Positions 27,604 through 35,798 are shown, counted from the first letter of the stretch. The stretch: 42,380 nt of DNA from Ardenticatenales bacterium (GCA_030593075.1 JAUVHW010000004.1:1-42380); one strand, 5' to 3'. Made by a program: numbers and translations. The notes: generated from the sequence alone by a model not told the origin.

Positions 27604-29349
27604 ATGTGGCACGGAGACTGGCGGGACAGAGTCTGGGACCAACTCGATCAGCCTCGTGACCTGATCATCGTCGGAGGAGGGATCACGGGGGCAGGTATCC
27701 TGCGGGAGGCGACGCGCCTAGGACTCAGCGCACTCCTGGTCGATCAGCGAGACTTTGGCTGGGGAACCTCTAGTCGTTCCTCCAAGCTGGTCCACGGCGG
27801 CTTGCGCTACTTGCGAACCTTGCAGTTCGGCCTCACCCGCGCCTCGGTTCGCGAGCGCGAACGGCTGATGGGCGAAGCTCCTGGCTTGATCGACCCGCTG
27901 GGTTTCCTGATGGCGAACTATGCGGGCGATAGCCCCGGCCGCTGGAGCTTCACCGCGGCCCTCTCCATCTACGATCTGCTGGCACTACACTGGAGCCACA
28001 GGCACTACAGCACCGAGGAGTTCCAGATGCTGGCTCCTCATCTGACGCCAGAGGGGCTGGAAGGGGGTTTCCGATATGGGGATGCGCAGACGGACGACGC
28101 CCGGCTGGTGCTGCGCGTGCTGCGAGAGGCGGTCGCTGAGGGAGCAGCAGCCATCAACTACGTCCGGGCCGACGAGCTCCTGCGGGACAAAGACGGGCAG
28201 GTGACCGGCGTGCATCTGCACGACCTGGTCGCGGACCGTGCGTCCAAAGCGCGGGCGCGTGTGGTCATCAACGCAGCAGGCGCCTGGGCCGACCGCCTGC
28301 GAGCCTGGGTAGGCGGGGAGCCCAGGCTGCGGCAGTTACGGGGTAGCCATCTCATCTTCCCCAAATGGAGATTCCCTGTGGCGCAGGCGATCAGCTTCCT
28401 GCACCCCATTGACCGCCGGCCGGTGTTCGTCTTTCCCTGGGAGGGGATCACTCTGGTGGGCACCACAGATGTGGACCATCAAGCTGATCTTGACCTTGAG
28501 CCCCGTATCAGCCCGGAGGAAGTGGCGTATCTGATGGCAGGGGTGGGGTCTCAGTTCGCGCCGCTGTCACTGCGGGTGGAAGACGTGATGGCGACCTTTG
28601 CCGGCATCCGGCCGGTGGTCGATACCGGCCAAGAAGATCCGTCACGGGAGTCCCGAGACCACATCGTCTGGCAGGAGTGCGGACTGGTGACAGTCACAGG
28701 CGGCAAGCTGACCACCTTCCGGCTGATCGCACTGGATGCGCTGGAGAACGTGCGGCATCTGCTGCCAGATATGCCGTCGGTGGACACCAGCCACCCGGTC
28801 CTGAACCCGGTGGACATTTCGCTCCCGGCCGCGGCCGGCCTGGACGAAGCGGATCGTCGCCGGCTGCTAGGCCGCTATGGTGCCGACACCTTATCGCTGG
28901 TAGAGACCGCCTCGCCAGAGGAATTGGAGACCATTCCGGGCACCAATACCTTGTGGGCGGAACTGCGTTGGGCGGCTCGGGAGGAGGGGGTCGTTCATCT
29001 CGACGACTTGCTGCTGCGACGGGTCCGGCTGGGCCTGCTGCTCCCAGACGGCGGCCAGTCCCTGTTGCCGGCCGTCGGTGCGATTGTAAAGGGCGAGCTC
29101 GGCTGGGACCAGGCTCTCTGGGAGGCAGAGGAAGCCGCCTACCTCCACCTGTGGCAGCACTGCTACGGACCGCCTGACCCAGCCGCCATCCCGGACTGGC
29201 GGCCGGCGCTGGCGGCCACGCTGGCGGCTAGAAAGCAGCCGGTCAGGTACCGGGGAGCAAAGCGGCTGGTCTTAGCGGCCGGGCTGGGGACGCTCGCTCT
29301 TGCGCTGGCCTGGTACTTTGCCAAGGGCCGACAGAACAAACAGGTATGA
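27604..29349 (+). CDS. GlpD-like FAD-dependent glycerol-3-phosphate dehydrogenase with C-terminal TM
   Basis: LIIVGGGITGAGILREATRLGLSALLVDQRDFGWGTSSRSSKLVHGGLRYL; TGGKLTTFRLIA. Confidence 0.9.
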   Translation: MWHGDWRDRVWDQLDQPRDLIIVGGGITGAGILREATRLGLSALLVDQRDFGWGTSSRSSKLVHGGLRYLRTLQFGLTRASVRERERLMGEAPGLIDPLGFLMANYAGDSPGRWSFTAALSIYDLLALHWSHRHYSTEEFQMLAPHLTPEGLEGGFRYGDAQTDDARLVLRVLREAVAEGAAAINYVRADELLRDKDGQVTGVHLHDLVADRASKARARVVINAAGAWADRLRAWVGGEPRLRQLRGSHLIFPKWRFPVAQAISFLHPIDRRPVFVFPWEGITLVGTTDVDHQADLDLEPRISPEEVAYLMAGVGSQFAPLSLRVEDVMATFAGIRPVVDTGQEDPSRESRDHIVWQECGLVTVTGGKLTTFRLIALDALENVRHLLPDMPSVDTSHPVLNPVDISLPAAAGLDEADRRRLLGRYGADTLSLVETASPEELETIPGTNTLWAELRWAAREEGVVHLDDLLLRRVRLGLLLPDGGQSLLPAVGAIVKGELGWDQALWEAEEAAYLHLWQHCYGPPDPAAIPDWRPALAATLAARKQPVRYRGAKRLVLAAGLGTLALALAWYFAKGRQNKQV

Positions 29350-29403
29350 TCAGCGGGCGCAAGAACTGGGGCGGCTGTCAGCGAGAGGACACGCGCAGGG
29401 GAT

Positions 29404-29538
29404 GTGTGCGAGCCAAACCCCTTCACTCGCCAGCTATGCGACAAACTCTACCACCGAGTATGCCGCACCATCCGGCAGAAGCTCAGGGCGCTCTACGAAG
29501 AGATCCCGAGGACCATGGGCTACCCCCAGACGCTCTGA
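29404..29538 (+). CDS. Possible small protein (44 aa, GTG start)
   Basis: (M)CEPNPFTRQLCDKLYHRVCRTIRQKLRALYEEIPRTMGYPQTL*; AGGGG a few nt upstream; not in the ORF track. Confidence 0.3.
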   Translation: MCEPNPFTRQLCDKLYHRVCRTIRQKLRALYEEIPRTMGYPQTL

Positions 29539-29559
29539 GGCGCGAATCCGATTAGGGAA

Positions 29560-30876
29560 TCACGGTTCGCTGGCCGGCAGCCGCACCCGCGCGGTGCGCA
29601 CCGCCCTACCCGCGACTGACTCGACCGTGAACTCCATGCCGCGCCACGTGGCCTGATCCCCAACGGCCGGCATCGAGCCCAGCAGAGCAACTATGAGTCC
29701 GCCTACCGAGTTCACATCCGGCAGGTCGTCGCCCAGCGGGCTCAGTTCGTCAAGCTCTTCCAGCGGCAGATCGCCCCGCAAGACGTAATCGGCCGGTCCC
29801 ACCTGGCGCAGGGGGGGCAACTCCTGATCGAACTCGTCCTGTACCTCGCCCACCACTTCTTCCACCAGGTCCTCGAGTGTGACGATGCCTTCCGTGCCGC
29901 CAAACTCATCAATGACCACCGCCATGTGCAGCCGGAGCCTTCTCAGGGAGGTGAGCAGTGGTCCCACGGCCGCATACTCGGGCACTATCGGCGCCCGGCG
30001 CAGCAGCGCCCGCAGGTCGAACTCCCCCGGCCGGTGGATTTGCTGTCTCACCAGGTCCTTGAGGTGCAGGACTCCCACGACGTTGTCCAGATCACCCTGG
30101 TAGATGGGAAAGCGACTGTGGTTGGAGCGGCCCAGCTCCTCCAGCAGCTGCTCCTCGCTGACGTCCAGCGGAAACGCTTCGACGCGCGTCCGATGGGTCA
30201 TCACCTGGTTTACCCGGTGTTCGCCAAAGTGAAAGACCTTGCTCAGCATTGCTTCCTCTTCGGCATCGATCTGCCCGCCCCGGTAGCTGTCCTCGATGAT
30301 CATCTCCAGCTCCTCCGGGGAGTGGAGCCGGGCATGGCCTTCCACCAAGGGGATTCGCAGCAGCCTCAGCACCAGGGCGGCGAGCCCGTTGAGCAACCAG
30401 ACGGCCGGCCCGAACAGCCGCTGCGCCATTCGCATTGGATCAGCGATGCGCAGGGCAGTGTCCTCCGGGGACTGCAGGGCCAACGACTTGGGGACCTGCT
30501 CGCCCAGAACCACGTGCAGAGAAGTCAGCAAGGTCAGTGCAAAGGCGGCCGCAACGGTGTGGGCGGCCGGCTCGGCCAGCCTGCCCAGATGCTCCAGGGG
30601 GCCAACCAGCAACTCGGCGAACGCCTCTTCAGCGTACATCCCCAGCCCCAGGCTGGCAACCGTGATTCCCAGCTGGGCGGTGGAGATGTAGCGATCCTGC
30701 AGAACCGGACTTTCCAGGATACGCAAGATACCGGCCGCAACCCGGTTGCCCGATTCGGCGAGCTGGACTATCCGCGTCCTGCGCACCCCGATGATGGCAA
30801 ACTCGGCCGCCACAAAGAGACCGTTGATGAGGATGAGAACCGCGCTGACGGCCGCAGGCACCAAGAACGCCATCAC
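29560..30876 (-). CDS. DUF21/CNNM-CBS-CorC_HlyC family protein, copy 1
   Basis: ILINGLFVAAEFAIIGVRRTRI; MTHRTRVEAFPLD; VVIDEFGGTEGIVTLEDLVEEVVGEVQDEFD. Confidence 0.92.
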   Translation of the reverse strand: MMAFLVPAAVSAVLILINGLFVAAEFAIIGVRRTRIVQLAESGNRVAAGILRILESPVLQDRYISTAQLGITVASLGLGMYAEEAFAELLVGPLEHLGRLAEPAAHTVAAAFALTLLTSLHVVLGEQVPKSLALQSPEDTALRIADPMRMAQRLFGPAVWLLNGLAALVLRLLRIPLVEGHARLHSPEELEMIIEDSYRGGQIDAEEEAMLSKVFHFGEHRVNQVMTHRTRVEAFPLDVSEEQLLEELGRSNHSRFPIYQGDLDNVVGVLHLKDLVRQQIHRPGEFDLRALLRRAPIVPEYAAVGPLLTSLRRLRLHMAVVIDEFGGTEGIVTLEDLVEEVVGEVQDEFDQELPPLRQVGPADYVLRGDLPLEELDELSPLGDDLPDVNSVGGLIVALLGSMPAVGDQATWRGMEFTVESVAGRAVRTARVRLPASEP

Positions 30877-32213
30877 GCCTTCTCCGCCCGCTGCCCATCC
30901 AAGGTCAGTTCCCGGTCGTCGGGCAGCGTCATACTCACCCTGGTCACCGCCAGGTCATCAACCTGGCGCACGCAAAGAGAGAGAGCACCAATGGTGACCT
31001 CGTCGCCCACCTGCGCCGGGCGGCCCAGCAGACTGGTGACCAGCCCACCGACCGTGTTGCCCCGGTCGGTGGGAAGATTCAGGAAGAGGTACTCGTTCAC
31101 GTCGGTCACCAGCACGTCCGCCCGGAGTACAATTTCCCCCGCCGAGCCTCGCGAGATGAGCGGACCCTCCTGGTCGAATTCGTCCTGGAACTCGCCAAAC
31201 ACCTCCTCGATCAGGTCCTCCAGGGTGACCAGCCCGGCCGTACCTCCATACTCATCGAACACGATCGCCATGTATTGGCGATCCGCCTTGAGCAGGCTCC
31301 ACAGCTCTTCCACCGGCAGGGTCTCGGGGACAAAGGGAACCGCCCGCAGTAGGTCACGCACCGTAGCCTCTTGATCCTGCTCGACGAGACAGATGCGAAA
31401 GAGATCCTTGAGGTGGACGATGCCGAGGATGTGGTCTGTGTCCCCTTCATAGACAGGAATGCGAGTGTAGGGTGAGTCGGCGATCAGCGCCAGGAGAGCG
31501 CGGCAGTCCATGTCGGCCGGCGCCGCTTCGATGCGCGGCCGGGGTATCATCACCTGGTGGGCGACCAGGCCGCTCAAGCGAAGGATGTTGCGCAGCATCA
31601 CCTTCTCCTCGGCGTCCAACAGCCCCCCTTTGGCGCTTTCCGCCACCAGCATCTCGATCTCCTCCGGCCGGTGGGTGCGCGCATCTCCATCAATGGGCTG
31701 TACCCGCAGCAGGCGTAGGATCAAATGGGCGGCGCCGTTGAACAGCAGGGTGAGAGGGTTCAGGATAAACGTAGACCAGCGCATCGGCATTACCGTCAGC
31801 AGCGCCAGCCGCTCAGGGAAACGGATGCCGACGGACTTGGGCACGAGTTCCCCCAGCAGCACCTGCAGAGCAGTGAGAAACAAGAGTACGCCGGTCGCGG
31901 CGATGGACGCAGAGGCTGCCTCCTGGAGACCGCCCCGGTCCACTAGCAGAGGCTGTAGGGCACCGGCGAGCCAGGACTGGCCAAAGAAACCCAGCAGCAG
32001 ACTGGAGGCGGTAATGCCATGCTGGCAAGTGGCAACATAGTGGTCCAGGCGCCGGGGGTCAGCCAGAATGGGCTGCAGCAGGAGAGCAAGGCGGTTGCCC
32101 TCCGCGGCTAATTGGGCAACGCGCGTGCGCCGCGCGCTGACGGTGGAGAACTCGGCCGACACGTAGAACGCATTGATAAAGATCATCAATGCGATGGCTA
32201 GCGCGACTAACAA
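30873..32213 (-). CDS. DUF21/CNNM-CBS-CorC_HlyC family protein, copy 2
   Basis: FINAFYVSAEFSTVSARRTRVAQL; VMIPRPRIEAAPAD; IVFDEYGGTAGLVTLEDLIEEVFGEFQDEFD; 4-nt overlap with the next gene. Confidence 0.92.
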   Translation of the reverse strand: MLVALAIALMIFINAFYVSAEFSTVSARRTRVAQLAAEGNRLALLLQPILADPRRLDHYVATCQHGITASSLLLGFFGQSWLAGALQPLLVDRGGLQEAASASIAATGVLLFLTALQVLLGELVPKSVGIRFPERLALLTVMPMRWSTFILNPLTLLFNGAAHLILRLLRVQPIDGDARTHRPEEIEMLVAESAKGGLLDAEEKVMLRNILRLSGLVAHQVMIPRPRIEAAPADMDCRALLALIADSPYTRIPVYEGDTDHILGIVHLKDLFRICLVEQDQEATVRDLLRAVPFVPETLPVEELWSLLKADRQYMAIVFDEYGGTAGLVTLEDLIEEVFGEFQDEFDQEGPLISRGSAGEIVLRADVLVTDVNEYLFLNLPTDRGNTVGGLVTSLLGRPAQVGDEVTIGALSLCVRQVDDLAVTRVSMTLPDDRELTLDGQRAEKA

Positions 32214-32375
32214 GGGGAGAGATCCACCCTTGAGACGTGATCCACGTCCAGCCGGGCGCTACTGCGCCCAGTATCGCGTTGCGTTCCACGCCTCGCGGGC
32301 GCAGAGCAAACATTGTGCACGTTCACTGTGGCAAATATAGCATCGCCGTTTGGGCCTGTCAAATGGATCCTGCGA

Positions 32376-32411
32376 CGAGCATGCCACGCTGCTGGCAGCG
32401 CGGCATGCTCG
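32376..32411 (+). repeat. Long near-perfect inverted repeat (17-bp arms, 2-nt loop) upstream of the thioredoxin gene
   Basis: CGAGCATGCCACGCTGC-TG-GCAGCGCGGCATGCTCG, one mismatch. Confidence 0.8.
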
Positions 32412-32540
32412 CCACCCATGGGCACCTCCAGAACAGGCAGCGGTGCCCTCCCCTCCCGGATCGATGCAACCTTTTGGCGCGAGGTGCATCCAAGCATATG
32501 TGGCGATGAACATGATCCTAGCAAAACAGAGGAGAAAAGG

Positions 32541-32909
32541 ATGACAGACGTTGTGAAAGAGACGGCCGGCGAGGCACCTGTGAGTGGCGGCGCGCCGGTC
32601 CACGTCACCGATGACGAGTTCGAGCAAATCGTGCTAAAGTCGGAGGTACCGGTGGTGGTGGATTTCTGGGCGCCGTGGTGCATGCCCTGCCGCATGGTCG
32701 CACCCGCCCTGGAGAAAGTGGCAGCCAGCCTGGACGGTCAGGCGTTGGTCGCCAAGGTAAACACAGACGAGAACACCCAGTGGGCGATCCAGTACGGCGT
32801 GCAGGGGATTCCCACCCTGCTGTTCATCAAGGACGGACAGGAGGTGGATCGCATCGTCGGGGCCGCTCCGGGCGAGCAGATCAAGCGAAGGCTGGAGGGC
32901 TACATCTAG
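32541..32909 (+). CDS. trxA: Thioredoxin
   Basis: VVVDFWAPWCMPCRMVAPALEKVA...VNTDENTQWAIQYGVQGIPTLLFIKDGQEVDRIVGA. Confidence 0.93.
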   Translation: MTDVVKETAGEAPVSGGAPVHVTDDEFEQIVLKSEVPVVVDFWAPWCMPCRMVAPALEKVAASLDGQALVAKVNTDENTQWAIQYGVQGIPTLLFIKDGQEVDRIVGAAPGEQIKRRLEGYI

Positions 32910-32913
32910 TCCC

Positions 32914-33333
32914 ATGGAACGAGCCGCACGATTCCTGGCAGAGAACTGGCTGTTTCTGGTCACGCTGGTCGCCATAGCGAGCGCATACGTCTTCTTGCGG
33001 TCCAGCCCCACCGCTCTGGCAGATGAGGCCGCCTTTGACGCGGTGTTGGCCAACGGCCGGCCGACAATAGTCGAGCTCTACAGCAACTACTGAAGCATGT
33101 GCCTGGTGGCCAAGCCCATCGTGGATGGGCTCGAGCGTCAATTGACCGGGACGGCCGAGGTGGTGCGCCTTGACGTCAGCAGCCAGCTGGGGCTGCGTGT
33201 CGCCCGTCGATATGGAGTGAGCGGCCTTCCCACACTGCTGGTCCTCGACCCCGATGGCGAAATAGTCTACCGCCAGGCCGGCCCGCCCAGCAAGGCCAGA
33301 GTGGTTCAGGCCGTGACTGCAGCAGCGGACTAG
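32914..33333 (+). CDS. Membrane-anchored thioredoxin-like protein with in-frame UGA (putative Sec) in YUSMC
   Basis: MERAARFLAENWLFLVTLVAIASAYVFLRSSPTALADEAAFDAVLANGRPTIVELYSNY-U-SMCLVAKPIVDGLERQLTGTAEVVRLDVSSQLGLRVARRYGVSGLPTLLVLDPDGEIVYRQAGPPSKARVVQAVTAAAD*; TGA at 33091-33093. Confidence 0.88.
33113..33131 (+). promoter_or_regulatory. Candidate bacterial SECIS hairpin
   Basis: AGCCCATC-GTG-GATGGGCT, perfect 8-bp stem, 27 nt between UGA and loop. Confidence 0.75.
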
Positions 33334-33444
33334 CCGGAGAGAGCTCACCGGGAACGGGTCAGAGTACGAGGGCGGCAATGGTCGCCCGCCATTCGCCACC
33401 CGCTCCCCGGAGCTGACTGGTAGAAAGCGGCCAAGTCACTTACA

Positions 33445-33484
33445 ATACGCTGGTTGACCCTCAGAGAAGGAGCAACCAGCGTAT
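33445..33484 (+). promoter_or_regulatory. 12-bp perfect inverted repeat flanking the Shine-Dalgarno of the ECF sigma gene
   Basis: ATACGCTGGTTG-accctcagagaaggag-CAACCAGCGTAT, then ATG at 33485. Confidence 0.75.
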
Positions 33485-34087
33485 ATGGAAGGTGAAGCGA
33501 GGTTGGTGTCTCGCCTCAAGGCCGGGGACCGGGCGGCTTTCGCAGAGCTCGTGGAACGCCATTCCCCACAGGTATACCATCTGGCCTTGAGGATGATGCA
33601 GGAGCCATCCGAGGCGGAGGAGATTCTCCAGGAGACCTTTGTTCAGGCAGCGAAACACATCGGGTCGTTCCGAGGCGATGCGAGATTGGGCACTTGGCTG
33701 CATCGGATTGCCACCAACCAGGCCCTCATGGCGCTGCGCCGACGACGGCCGGCCAGCGTCTCTCTGGACATCGATGAGGAAGGGAATGCCGGGACACTCG
33801 CGCAGCTCGCCGACTGGTCGCAACTGCCCGAGTCCGAGCTTCTGGACCGCGAGGCGCGTGCCCAGATGGAGAGGGCCATCAGAGCCCTGCCCGACAGCTT
33901 GCGAGCGGTTTTCGTGCTGCGCGACATTGAGGGCCTTTCCACAGCCGAGGCGGCCGCGGCTCTGAACCTTTCGGTCTCTGCTATCAAATCGCGGCTGCTC
34001 AGGGCTCGCCTGAGATTGAGAGACCGGCTATCGGTCTACTTTGGCGAGCGTGTGAGAGCGCAAGGGATTCACGGCGATGGAATGTAG
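33485..34087 (+). CDS. ECF (RpoE-type) RNA polymerase sigma factor
   Basis: Region 2 EPSEAEEILQETFVQAAKHIGSFRGDARLGTWLHRIATNQALM; region 4 LPDSLRAVFVLRDIEGLSTAEAAAALNLSVSAIKSRLLRARLRLRD. Confidence 0.93.
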   Translation: MEGEARLVSRLKAGDRAAFAELVERHSPQVYHLALRMMQEPSEAEEILQETFVQAAKHIGSFRGDARLGTWLHRIATNQALMALRRRRPASVSLDIDEEGNAGTLAQLADWSQLPESELLDREARAQMERAIRALPDSLRAVFVLRDIEGLSTAEAAAALNLSVSAIKSRLLRARLRLRDRLSVYFGERVRAQGIHGDGM

Positions 34088-34340
34088 CGGCGATTGCAGC
34101 CAACTGCTGGAGCCGATTTCAGAATACATCTCGGGAGAGGCGGCCGACGCCCTGTGCAGAGAGATCCAGGCACACCTGGCCGAATGCGAGGACTGCCGGG
34201 TAGTCGTGGACACTATCAGGAAGACTATCATGCTTTACCGGTCCGGTGCGGCAGAAGGCCTTCCCCATGACGTGCGGCAGCGCCTGTATCAGAGGCTCGA
34301 TCTCAGTGAGTACTTGGTCGATGCAGGAGATCAGCTCTGA
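34077..34340 (+). CDS. Zinc-finger (ZAS/zf-HC2) anti-sigma factor
   Basis: EIQAHLAECEDCR (HxxxCxxC); overlaps the sigma gene. Confidence 0.75.
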   Translation: MECSGDCSQLLEPISEYISGEAADALCREIQAHLAECEDCRVVVDTIRKTIMLYRSGAAEGLPHDVRQRLYQRLDLSEYLVDAGDQL

Positions 34341-34387
34341 ACAGGCAGACCTATCTCCAACTGGACTATTGAAGAGCGGAGCACACG

Positions 34388-35362
34388 ATGAGCATGCAAT
34401 TCACATTGTCAACCCCAGAAATGGCAGAATCAGCGGAAGAGAAGGTGTACGACCTGATCATCATCGGCAGCGGGCCGGCCGGTCTGTCGGCCGCAGTGTA
34501 CGCCGGCCGCGCTCACCTGGATACCCTGGTCGTCACCGGTAACGAGCTTGGCGGGCAAATAGCCACGACTAGCGAAGTGGAGAACTACCCGGCCTTCCCC
34601 GAGGGCCTAAAGGGGCCCGAGCTGGCAGAGCGACTGCAAAAGCACGCCGAGCGGTTCGGGGCCATGGTGCAGATGGACAATATCACGGCCGTCGACCTCG
34701 GCAAGCGGCCTTTCACCCTCACCGGCTACAGCGGCCAGTATCGCACCCGCGCCCTCATCATTGCCACCGGCGCCTCCCCGCGCAAACTGGGCGTGCCCGG
34801 CGAAGCCGAGTTCACAGGTCGCGGGGTAAGTTACTGCGCCACCTGCGACGGCTGGTTCTTCCAAGACAAAGAAGTAGTCGTGGTCGGCGGCGGGGACAGC
34901 GCGCTGGAGGAAGCGATCTTTTTGACAAAGTACGCGAGCAAGGTGACCGTCATCCACCGCCGTGACGAGCTGAGGGCCGGACCCACACTGCAGAAGCGAG
35001 CTCGCGAGAACGGCAAGATTGATTTCATCTGGGACACGGTCGTGGATGAGATCCAGGGCGATTCTACGGTCCAATCGGTCAAGCTGCGCAATGTCAAGAG
35101 CGGCGAAACCAGCGAAATGGCCACCGATGGGGCCTTTGTCTTTACCGGACACATCCCCAACACCGAGCTGTTTGCCGGGCAACTGGCGATGGATGAGCGC
35201 GGCTACCTGGAGGCGGACGCTCGCCAGCGCACTGAGGTGCCCGGCGTCTGGGTGGCTGGCGAGGCCGGCGACCCACACTTTCGCCAGGCCATCACCTCGG
35301 CCGGGATGGGCGCTGCGGCCGCCATCGAGGCTCAGCGCTGGCTGGACGCTCAGGAGAAGTAG
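34388..35362 (+). CDS. trxB: Thioredoxin-disulfide reductase
   Basis: IIGSGPAGLSAAVYAGRA; GVSYCATCDGWFFQDKEVVVVGGGDSALEEAIFLT. Confidence 0.93.
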   Translation: MSMQFTLSTPEMAESAEEKVYDLIIIGSGPAGLSAAVYAGRAHLDTLVVTGNELGGQIATTSEVENYPAFPEGLKGPELAERLQKHAERFGAMVQMDNITAVDLGKRPFTLTGYSGQYRTRALIIATGASPRKLGVPGEAEFTGRGVSYCATCDGWFFQDKEVVVVGGGDSALEEAIFLTKYASKVTVIHRRDELRAGPTLQKRARENGKIDFIWDTVVDEIQGDSTVQSVKLRNVKSGETSEMATDGAFVFTGHIPNTELFAGQLAMDERGYLEADARQRTEVPGVWVAGEAGDPHFRQAITSAGMGAAAAIEAQRWLDAQEK

Positions 35363-35394
35363 ATCCCCCGTCCCTCGTTGTGGAACGAGAAGCC

Positions 35395-35619
35395 ATGACT
35401 CTGTCCCCCGGCGCCAAGCAGATCCCCCGCGCTGACGACCCGTCCTGCCGCGCCTGCCTGCCGTGCGCTGCCCGAGCGGTCTGCCCTACCAAGGCCATTC
35501 GCGCCATTGACCGGGATGAGGCGCCGTTCATAGACGCCCACCTCTGCATGGGTTGTCACGCCTGCGTTGCAGCCTGCCCCTTTGAGGCCATCGTCCGTCC
35601 GGTCGTGGTCAAGGTATAG
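35395..35619 (+). CDS. 4Fe-4S ferredoxin-like protein
   Basis: CRACLPCAARAVCPTKAI and CMGCHACVAACPFEAI. Confidence 0.85.
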   Translation: MTLSPGAKQIPRADDPSCRACLPCAARAVCPTKAIRAIDRDEAPFIDAHLCMGCHACVAACPFEAIVRPVVVKV

Positions 35620-35621
35620 CA

Positions 35622-35798
35622 GTGCCCTCCACCAGAGAGCAACGCGTTGCCGCGTTGGAGCGGGAGATCCGGGAGCTGACGGGCAGCCTTCCGGCTCATT
35701 CCGTGCCCCCCTCCATGCTGATGCGGCTGGAAGACCTGGAAGCTGAGCTGGCGACACTCACCGCGGCATCTCCAGAAGAGAACCCAGATAGCGAGTAG
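35622..35798 (+). CDS. Small coiled-coil-like protein (58 aa, GTG start)
   Basis: (M)PSTREQRVAALEREIRELTGSLPAHSVPPSMLMRLEDLEAELATLTAASPEENPDSE*; 2 nt after the ferredoxin stop. Confidence 0.6.
   Translation: MPSTREQRVAALEREIRELTGSLPAHSVPPSMLMRLEDLEAELATLTAASPEENPDSE

Noticed and set aside
29926-31374. 482-aa plus-strand ORF
   Set aside because: Antisense to two clear CBS/DUF21 proteins; low-complexity Gln/Arg/Ser-rich translation.
33091-33093. UGA as ordinary nonsense mutation (pseudogene)
   Set aside because: Frame is intact on both sides, the codon is exactly the active-site Cys, a SECIS-like hairpin follows, and a second gene shows the same pattern; still needs read-level confirmation.
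33097-33333. Stand-alone 78-aa ORF starting MCLVAKPIVDG
   Set aside because: Lacks the first thioredoxin strand and has no good RBS; better explained as the C-terminal part of the UGA-containing gene.
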